In this document: in pieces, positions 35,778 to 41,132 of the stretch
Layout: each line of letters begins with the position of its first letter
Numbering within the stretch: the first letter of the stretch is position 1
Assembly: GCA_012514635.1 (NCBI GenBank)
Contig: JAAYZX010000033.1
Coordinates: 1-41,132 of the forward strand
Length of the DNA: 41,132 bases
Reading direction: 5' to 3'
Source: Actinomycetota bacterium
Lineage (GTDB): Bacteria; Actinomycetota; Thermoleophilia; RBG-16-64-13
Position numbers and translations under genes: made by a program
Notes under the pieces: model-generated
What the model saw: only the letters and a program-made list of their open reading frames with translations
Databases searched by the model: none
Told to the model about the DNA's origin: nothing

Positions 35778-36077
35778 ACCAACTACACCTTCCGCACGAA
35801 TTGCGCCTTACAGCCAGGGCGTGTGACACGCACCCCACCCCTGCCTCGTGGCATCCTCATCCCCGTCCCGCAGCCGACACACTTGAAGTATCCGAGCGCC
35901 AGCAACCTTGCTATTGTACGGACTCAGGCAGCCACGCGCACACCCGCGCGTTCCATTTTCCTCGACAGCGTCTCCTGGGGTGAGCCTACGGCTCGATGCT
36001 TCTGATCTCTCGAGGCTTCCGTCCCAGGCGCCCTCTATGGTTGGGGGCAGTAGATCCACCGGCTATTGGGCGGCAGG
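35778..36077. other. Intergenic region, nothing recognised
   Basis: About 300 bases between the MacB-like start and the relE stop. A short open frame on the minus strand (35808-36059) has no family similarity or good start. It may hold the promoter of the transporter gene. Confidence 0.4.
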
Positions 36078-36383
36078 TCACTTGCTTATCAAGCTCCGTA
36101 GAAAGTCCAGGTCGCTCTCGCGAATACGCTGGTAGATATCGGCTCGGTTTCCAGCCTTAAGGACTACGACCACCACCAATCGGTCCTCAACCCCATAGAC
36201 AATCCGATAGCTCCCTACCCTCACTCGGTAGAGGTTGTCGTATCCGCGGAGCTTCTCGCAGCCATGTGGCCTGGGCTCAGATGCCAACGAGTCGATCTTC
36301 TCAGCTATCTGGTAAAGAACACGTCGATCGATTTTCTTCAGTTGCCGTGCTGCCGCCGGGCTGACCTCAATCCGATATGCCAT
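36078..36383 (-). CDS. relE: RelE/ParE-family toxin
   Basis: A 101-residue toxin of the RelE type, which cleaves mRNA in the ribosome. The fold is visible in order: MAYRIEVSPAAARQLKKID, a second helix, RVRVGSYRIVYGVEDRLVVVVVLKAG and a C-terminal helix. The conserved basic residues around RVRVGSYR are intact, so it is probably active. It lies nine bases after the antitoxin stop, and the junction carries GACGTC twice. Confidence 0.93.
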   Translation of the reverse strand: MAYRIEVSPAAARQLKKIDRRVLYQIAEKIDSLASEPRPHGCEKLRGYDNLYRVRVGSYRIVYGVEDRLVVVVVLKAGNRADIYQRIRESDLDFLRSLISK

Positions 36384-36392
36384 GGACGTCAG

Positions 36393-36647
36393 CTAGACGT
36401 CAAGCTCAGCTTTGAGGTCGTCCCAGGAGACAGAACCTTGCTCATGCAGCTCCTTAAGAGCATTAAGGGCGTCAGAGAGATCAAGACGATCTTCAATGAG
36501 GTCAAGGAGTCTCGCCTCTTCGACTGAGACCACGCAGGCAACATCCTTGCCGTGACGAGTCAGGCGAATGCGCTCCTTGCCGTAGGCGACACGATTGACG
36601 ACCTCTGATAGGTCGTCACGCGCAGCGGTAATCGGCATGCTGGTCAT
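36393..36647 (-). CDS. Phd/YefM-family antitoxin
   Basis: An 84-residue antitoxin. The N-terminal DNA-binding Phd fold (ITAARDDLSEVVNRV, IRLTRHGKDVACVVSVEEA) is followed by an acidic C-terminal toxin-binding tail. ATG 36647 has GGGGAG six bases upstream. It neutralises the RelE toxin and probably represses its own operon through the repeats at 36680-36715. Confidence 0.93.
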   Translation of the reverse strand: MTSMPITAARDDLSEVVNRVAYGKERIRLTRHGKDVACVVSVEEARLLDLIEDRLDLSDALNALKELHEQGSVSWDDLKAELDV

Positions 36648-36679
36648 GGATTGCTCCCCACATGTTCAACGATCAGTGA

Positions 36680-36715
36680 CTTACGTACAAACTGTAACTT
36701 ATGTACGTATTGTAG
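36680..36715. promoter_or_regulatory. Operator repeats upstream of the toxin-antitoxin pair
   Basis: Two imperfect 18-bp direct repeats (ACTTACGTACAAACTGTA then ACTTATGTACGTATTGTA, 14 of 18 identical) lie head to tail. They also hold an inverted pair TACGTACA (36682-36689) and TGTACGTA (36702-36709). This is the usual place and form for cooperative Phd-type autoregulation. Confidence 0.65.
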
Positions 36716-36831
36716 TCAACTCCCTCGGGAAGTCGGGGATCCAAATACAAGGCACGCACGCCGTGATGCTGATCATGATCGCCGATAGTTTCCTACCGGG
36801 AACGATCACTAACGGGTGCCCGTGATGCCCA

Positions 36832-37191
36832 CTACATCGCCGGTTCGAGCCTGGGAAAACGGCCGTGCCACACTACTTGATAATCTTCTTCCCAGAGCAC
36901 AACCTGGTCCACCAACGCGCTAAGCGTAAGGGAGCCACCCTCGGGGCAAAGGTGACGCGGGATCCTGAATAGGAGCCAACCGGCCGATGATCGCTTCTCG
37001 ACCGTCTGTCCCTCCAAAGGCGCCCCTCGGCGAAACTGAACCTGAGCGACCACGGGCCCATCTTCGTCGGCCCGCTCCTCGATCTTCACCGGAACATGGA
37101 CCGCGATGAACTCGGCTTCTTCGCGGTCTCCCCGGCAATCGACGTTGGATGACAGACAGACGCTCGGTACTCCGACTTGGCTGATCCTCAT
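36832..37191 (-). CDS. Unrecognised 119-residue protein
   Basis: A soluble protein rich in beta-type segments with no signal peptide. ATG 37191 has GAGG eight bases upstream, which supports a real gene. The sequence (VQFRRGAPLEGQTVEKR, LFRIPRHLCPEGGSLTLSAL) matches no family I know. It lies next to the toxin-antitoxin pair in an accessory stretch. Confidence 0.45.
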   Translation of the reverse strand: MRISQVGVPSVCLSSNVDCRGDREEAEFIAVHVPVKIEERADEDGPVVAQVQFRRGAPLEGQTVEKRSSAGWLLFRIPRHLCPEGGSLTLSALVDQVVLWEEDYQVVWHGRFPRLEPAM

Positions 37192-37797
37192 ACTGATTTC
37201 CTCACCGGATTGCTCTCGGGCCTGCCGCTTGCCTAACAGGAATGGGTCCCGACCCCGGGACCGCCGTGCATGAAGCGTCGGCTGCTTCTACCACGGACTC
37301 AAGGTAAGCGTTGGTCCATCCGCAGAGGCCCTCGTGTTTGAAGAGGTTGCGAACCTCACAGCTCTTGTCAGAGGCAGGGCGTGACCCTCAGGACCCGACC
37401 CTAGAGAGTGGATTCGCGTTTCAAGGAGTAAATAAGCCGACTATTCGAGCGAAACCCCTGCCATCTATCTAGGCACCAAGAGGCGGCTGAGCCGCAGCAA
37501 CCGCAGTCGCCGCGGGCTTCCATTACTAGGATGAATTATAGCATCCTTGGTGACTTCCTCCTTAAGCCGGTCCCTGTACCGGCGCCCTCGACCCTGTCAC
37601 CTGTTGTCAGACGGAGCATTATGTTCCCTTGGGCAGGGCACACTAACTGTTGGTAGTGGGGCCGGACGCGAAAGTCCATAGGCTCCACAGTAGTCGCGCA
37701 GTCCAACCATCACTGTCGCTACTTCGTCGTCGATGCCGGCAGTGCCCACAGCCTGGCTCTTAGAATCGATGGCTCCTCGGTACTGCCTAACCAGACT
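37192..37797. other. Non-coding or decayed region with small hairpins
   Basis: About 600 bases without a convincing gene. Short inverted repeats are visible: GGTCCCG/CGGGACC (37245-37262), AGGATG/CATCCT (37528-37547) and GCCGGT/ACCGGC (37566-37583). Local base use differs from the neighbours (less G+C), suggesting mobile-element debris or regulatory RNA. Confidence 0.4.
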
Positions 37798-37986
37798 TTA
37801 CGTGTCTCGTTTCGGAGAGCCTAGGCGTTGCGTCATAAGGGCGACCAGCAAGAAGTAGTCCGTGATCGAGCCGAAATCGATATTTCGAAGTCCCCAGATG
37901 GGCACATAGCCATCAGGAGAGCCATAGTAGTGGCAAACGATCTGGTTCCGACGCTTGTAAAAGTCCAGAAAGGTCTCGTTGCACAT
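37798..37986 (-). pseudogene. HEPN-like fragment
   Basis: A 62-codon open frame (MCNETFLDFYKRRNQIVCHYY...) contains an R-N-x4-H pattern in RRNQIVCHYYG, like the RNase motif of HEPN domains. Upstream on the same strand another short frame (about 38014-38180, reading ALMRHMRNEGGLSIGGSAE) stops at TAA before it. The two may be pieces of one decayed gene beside hsdR. Identification is weak. Confidence 0.3.
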
Positions 37987-38219
37987 ATGGATGACTTCCA
38001 GCTTTCTCTATTACTTATCCCAATCGCCAGCAGGCGTCAGGTCGAAAAGCCCCTGTAGGGATGAAGTACCCGACCTGTGCCAAGGCCATCTTCTCGGCAC
38101 TCCCGCCAATCGAGAGGCCACCTTCATTTCGCATGTGCCGCATGAGGGCATTCAGGCTCTTGTAGTCCGATATTGGTCGCTGTCACTCCTTGGGTCTATC
38201 CGGCAATCATGCAGCCGCC

Positions 38220-41132
38220 CTACGCCGCCGCCCACTCTTCGCTCAGCGCCTCGGCCTGTTCGAGCACGGTGATGGTCGCCCTCTCCTGCTTGTCGGGTGG
38301 GTAACCGTATTTGCGAAGGATGCGCTTGACGATCACCCGCAGTTGGGCGCGCACATTCTCACGCATGGTCCAGTCGATGGTGATGTTGGCCCGCACGGCT
38401 GCCACCAGTTCGCGGGCGATCTCGCGCAGGGTCTCGTCACCCAACACCTTCACGGCGCTGTCGTTGGTCTCGAGAGCGTCGTAGAAGGCCAGTTCATCGT
38501 CGGTGAGGTCTAGGGCCGCGCCCCTCTCCTCGAGTTCGCGGAGGTCTTTGGCCAGCTTGATCAGCTCCTCGATCACCTGGGCGGCTTCGATGGTGCGGTT
38601 CTGGTAACGCCTCAAGGTCTGCTCCAGCATCTCGGCGAAGGAGCGGGCCACCACCACGTTCTTGCGCGAGCGGGTGCGGAGCTCGCCTTTCAACAGCTTC
38701 TGGAGCACCTCGACCGCCAGGTTGCGTTGGGGCATGCCCCGTACTTCGGCGAGGAATTCGTCGGAGAGGATGGAGATGTCCGGTTTCTTGAGACCGGCGG
38801 CATCGAAGATGTCGACCACTTCATCAGACAGCACCGCTTTGGAGACTATCTGGCGGATGGCCTGGTCAAGCTCTTCGTCGGTGCGTGACTCTCCGGGGGC
38901 GCGTTTGGTGAGCCCGGCCCGCACATCTTGGAAGAAGCCCACGTCGTCGCGGATGCGTTTCGTCTCTTCGTGGGGCACAGAGAGGGCGAAGGCCTGCCGG
39001 AGATCGGCGATGGCCTTGAGGGCACGGTCTTTGCCGTTCTCTTGGGCGAGGATGTGTTCTTGGGCCTCGCGGAGAAGGACGAGACGCTCCGAAGCACTGC
39101 CCGTGGCCCAGGCCGAGCGATCGAAGCCGTGGAAGAGACCCTGGCAGACCTCGTATTTCTCCAGCATGACCGCGACGGCGGTCTCTTGGTCGATGGTCGC
39201 GCTGCCGCGCCCGCCGCTCTCGGTGTAGGTGGCGAGGGCTTCTTTCAGTTCCGTAGCCAACCCCAGGTAGTCGACCACGAAGCCGCCGGGCTTGTCCTTG
39301 AACACCCGGTTCACCCTGGCGATGGCCTGCATGAGGCCGTGGCCGCGCATGGGCTTATCCACATACATGGTGTGAAGACTGGGGGCATCGAAGCCGGTCA
39401 GCCACATATCCCTGACGAGCACCATCTTGAAAGGATCGGCGGGGTCGCGGAAGCGCTGCGCCAGAACCTCCCGGCGGGTTTTGTTGCGCGAGTGGGCCGC
39501 ATAGCGCGGGCCTTCGGAGGCGCTGCCGGTCATGATGACCTTCAGGGCCCCCTTCTCATCGTCTTCGTGGAACCAGTCGGGGCGGAGCTTCACTATCTGG
39601 TCATGAAGATCCAGGCAGATGCGCCTGCTCATACAGACCACCATGGCTTTGCCCTCAAGAGTCTCCTCGCGCTGCTCGAAGTGCTCCACCAGATCACGGG
39701 CGATGAGCTCCAGACGATGCTCGGTGCCCACCATGGCCTCCAGTTGAGCCCAGCGGGTCTTGAGCCTCTCCTTCTTCTCGATCTCTTCGCCTTCGGTCGC
39801 CTCCTCGAAGTCGGGATCGATGTGGGGGAGTTCGGCCTCATCCAGAGCCAGTTTGGCCAGACGGCTTTCGTAGTAGATGGGGACGGTGGCCTTATCCTCT
39901 ACCGCCCGGTGGATGTCGTAGACGCTTATATAGTCGCCGAAGACGGCGCGGGTGTTGGCGTCTTTGAGCTCGATGGGAGTGCCGGTGAAACCCACGAAGG
40001 AGGCGCCGGGAAGAGCGTCACGCATGTGGCGGGCGAAGCCGTCGATGAAGTCGTATTGGCTGCGATGGGCCTCGTCGGCGATGACCACGATGTTGCGGCG
40101 CTCAGATAGGGTCGGGTGGCGATCCCCTTTTTCTTCAGGGAAGAACTTGTGGATGGTGGTGAAAACCACGCCGCCCGCGGCCACAGAGAGCAGTTCGCGC
40201 AGGTGAGGCCTGCTCTCGGCCTGGACCGGAGGCTGCCTGAGGAGCTCACGGCACTGCGAGAAGACGCCGAAAAGCTGGTCGTCGAGGTCGTTGCGGTCGG
40301 TAAGCACCACGATGGTGGGGTTCTGCATGGCCGGCTCGCGGATAATGCGCCCGGCGTAGAAGGCCATGGTGAGGCTCTTGCCGGAGCCCTGGGTATGCCA
40401 GACGACGCCCACGCGGCGGTCGCCCGGGCTGCCGCCTCGCCGGTGCTGGGGGAGGACGTGAAGGTCGCCTAGGCCATCGGTGTCGGGCTCGGTCGCGTCA
40501 TCGTCATCTCGGGAGAGGGCCGCTGAGCGGAGCGTCTCTTCGATCGCCACCTGCACGGCATGGAACTGGTGGTATCCGGCCATCTTCTTGACCACCGTCC
40601 CCTCGTCGTCCTCGAAGACGGTGAAGTCCCTGATTATGGTGAGGAACAGCTCCGGGACAAGGAGCCCCCGCGCAAGCAACTCGAACTGCGGGGTGCGGGC
40701 CTCGACGTCGGGGTCCATCCCCAGGATGCGCCAGGGTTTGAACCACTCCTTGCCTGCGGTGAGGGTGCCTATCCGGGCCTCGAGCCCGTCGGAGACCACC
40801 AGCAATCCGTTGGTCTCGAACAGCGTGGGGATCTCGGCCTTGTAGGTCTGGAGTTGGTTGAAGGCGGACCAGATGGTGGCGGTCTCATCGGCTGCGTTCT
40901 TGAGCTCGATGACCACGAGCGGTAGTCCGTTCACGAAGAGCACCACATCCGGGCGACGGGTGCGCTTGTTCTCAGACACGGTGAACTGGTTGACGGCCAA
41001 GAAGTCGTTCGCCTCCGGCCGGTCGAAGTCGATCACCCGGGCCTGAGCCCCACGGATGCCGCCGTCAGCCGCCCTGTATTCCACGGTCACGCCGTCGATC
41101 ATGAGGCGGTGCAGATAGCGGTTGCGGACGAC
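38220..41132 (-). CDS. hsdR: Type I restriction enzyme, HsdR subunit (5' end beyond window)
   Basis: Motor and nuclease subunit of a type I restriction-modification complex, at least 970 residues; the frame is open at the window edge. The PD-(D/E)xK nuclease is visible near the start ([21 protein letters not shown], with Asp and E-x-K). Then come the SF2 helicase motifs: Walker [15 protein letters not shown] in [18 protein letters not shown], and the late motif [13 protein letters not shown]...[10 protein letters not shown]-terminal helical region (about 700-970) binds the HsdM/HsdS complex. hsdM and hsdS are not in the window and are presumably upstream. Intact reading frame suggests function. 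Confidence 0.96.
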   Translation of the reverse strand, partial: VVRNRYLHRLMIDGVTVEYRAADGGIRGAQARVIDFDRPEANDFLAVNQFTVSENKRTRRPDVVLFVNGLPLVVIELKNAADETATIWSAFNQLQTYKAEIPTLFETNGLLVVSDGLEARIGTLTAGKEWFKPWRILGMDPDVEARTPQFELLARGLLVPELFLTIIRDFTVFEDDEGTVVKKMAGYHQFHAVQVAIEETLRSAALSRDDDDATEPDTDGLGDLHVLPQHRRGGSPGDRRVGVVWHTQGSGKSLTMAFYAGRIIREPAMQNPTIVVLTDRNDLDDQLFGVFSQCRELLRQPPVQAESRPHLRELLSVAAGGVVFTTIHKFFPEEKGDRHPTLSERRNIVVIADEAHRSQYDFIDGFARHMRDALPGASFVGFTGTPIELKDANTRAVFGDYISVYDIHRAVEDKATVPIYYESRLAKLALDEAELPHIDPDFEEATEGEEIEKKERLKTRWAQLEAMVGTEHRLELIARDLVEHFEQREETLEGKAMVVCMSRRICLDLHDQIVKLRPDWFHEDDEKGALKVIMTGSASEGPRYAAHSRNKTRREVLAQRFRDPADPFKMVLVRDMWLTGFDAPSLHTMYVDKPMRGHGLMQAIARVNRVFKDKPGGFVVDYLGLATELKEALATYTESGGRGSATIDQETAVAVMLEKYEVCQGLFHGFDRSAWATGSASERLVLLREAQEHILAQENGKDRALKAIADLRQAFALSVPHEETKRIRDDVGFFQDVRAGLTKRAPGESRTDEELDQAIRQIVSKAVLSDEVVDIFDAAGLKKPDISILSDEFLAEVRGMPQRNLAVEVLQKLLKGELRTRSRKNVVVARSFAEMLEQTLRRYQNRTIEAAQVIEELIKLAKDLRELEERGAALDLTDDELAFYDALETNDSAVKVLGDETLREIARELVAAVRANITIDWTMRENVRAQLRVIVKRILRKYGYPPDKQERATITVLEQAEALSEEWAAA

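Noticed and set aside
37236-37262. REP/RAYT-like element suggested by GGTCCCGACCCCGGGACC
   Set aside because: Only one copy with 7-bp arms is present and no transposase remains nearby; a genome-wide repeat search would be needed.
38928-40109. Long plus-strand open frames opposite hsdR and the MacB-like gene (also 33357-34508 and 34725-36005)
   Set aside because: They are mirror images of strongly conserved minus-strand genes in G+C-rich DNA and have no family similarity of their own.
1-41132. CRISPR array, prophage or insertion sequence
   Set aside because: No regularly spaced repeats, phage structural genes or transposases were seen anywhere in the window.

Overview
The window is about 41 kb of densely coding, G+C-rich bacterial DNA with frequent GTG/TTG starts, many 4-base stop/start overlaps and G+C-rich hairpins that lack U-runs. 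There are no rRNA genes, no clear insertion sequence or prophage, and no CRISPR. An ileS T-box with a long IleRS, a class II (B12-dependent) nrdR-nrdJ pair, a GerMN/Gmad2 lipoprotein, GtrA/GT2 genes and two apparent selenoproteins suggest an anaerobic or microaerophilic, probably deep-branching Actinomycetota-like lineage. That placement is inference; no marker here settles it.

Layout. 1-3319: 3' end of a T-box leader and ileS, followed by a methyltransferase-like gene (3371-4072). 4109-8299 (minus): a compact run mtaB, dtd, PHP phosphatase, TPR lipoprotein, TPR membrane protein. 8354-11884 (plus): a surface-glycan cassette (GtrA, GT2, large membrane protein). 11881-16198 (minus): yjbQ, tRNA-Ala(CGC), slipin, NfeD, GNAT-like protein, metallophosphoesterase. 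16412-19435 (plus): PAP2-like membrane protein, glutaredoxin, ferredoxin:thioredoxin reductase (FTR), threonine synthase. 19447-25244 (minus): serA, then nrdJ carrying an intein, and nrdR. 25451-26425 (plus): GerMN lipoprotein, convergent with a giant LuxR/MalT-like regulator (26411-29272) and a short ssb (29366-29653). 29865-31537 (plus): an OsmC-like C-terminal fragment and a CoA-disulfide reductase/NADH oxidase-like flavoprotein. 31698-35777: DUF1828-like protein, SIMPL lipoprotein and MacB-like ABC transporter. 36078-41132: an accessory zone with a Phd/RelE toxin-antitoxin pair, an unknown gene, about 1 kb of weakly coding remnants and a type I restriction HsdR subunit cut by the window edge.

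Main result. Two unrelated redox genes have an in-frame TGA exactly where their families carry a redox-active cysteine. In FTR it is the last position of the third Cys-x-Cys motif (17598-17600). In the CoA-disulfide reductase-like flavoprotein it is the active-site cysteine (30218-30220). In both, the frame continues in clear family sequence to a normal stop, and a small hairpin follows at a distance suitable for a bacterial SECIS. Read with selenocysteine, they are a 113-residue FTR beta subunit translationally coupled to a glutaredoxin, and a 483-residue flavoprotein. Ordinary gene calling would split or truncate both.

Other notable signals: the nrdJ intein sits directly before the catalytic thiyl-radical cysteine; candidate NrdR boxes 30 bp apart, one overlapped by an exact DnaA box, precede nrdR-nrdJ; an operator-like dyad lies upstream of the SIMPL gene; and a 15-bp-period duplication covers the stop codons of the convergent thrC and serA genes.
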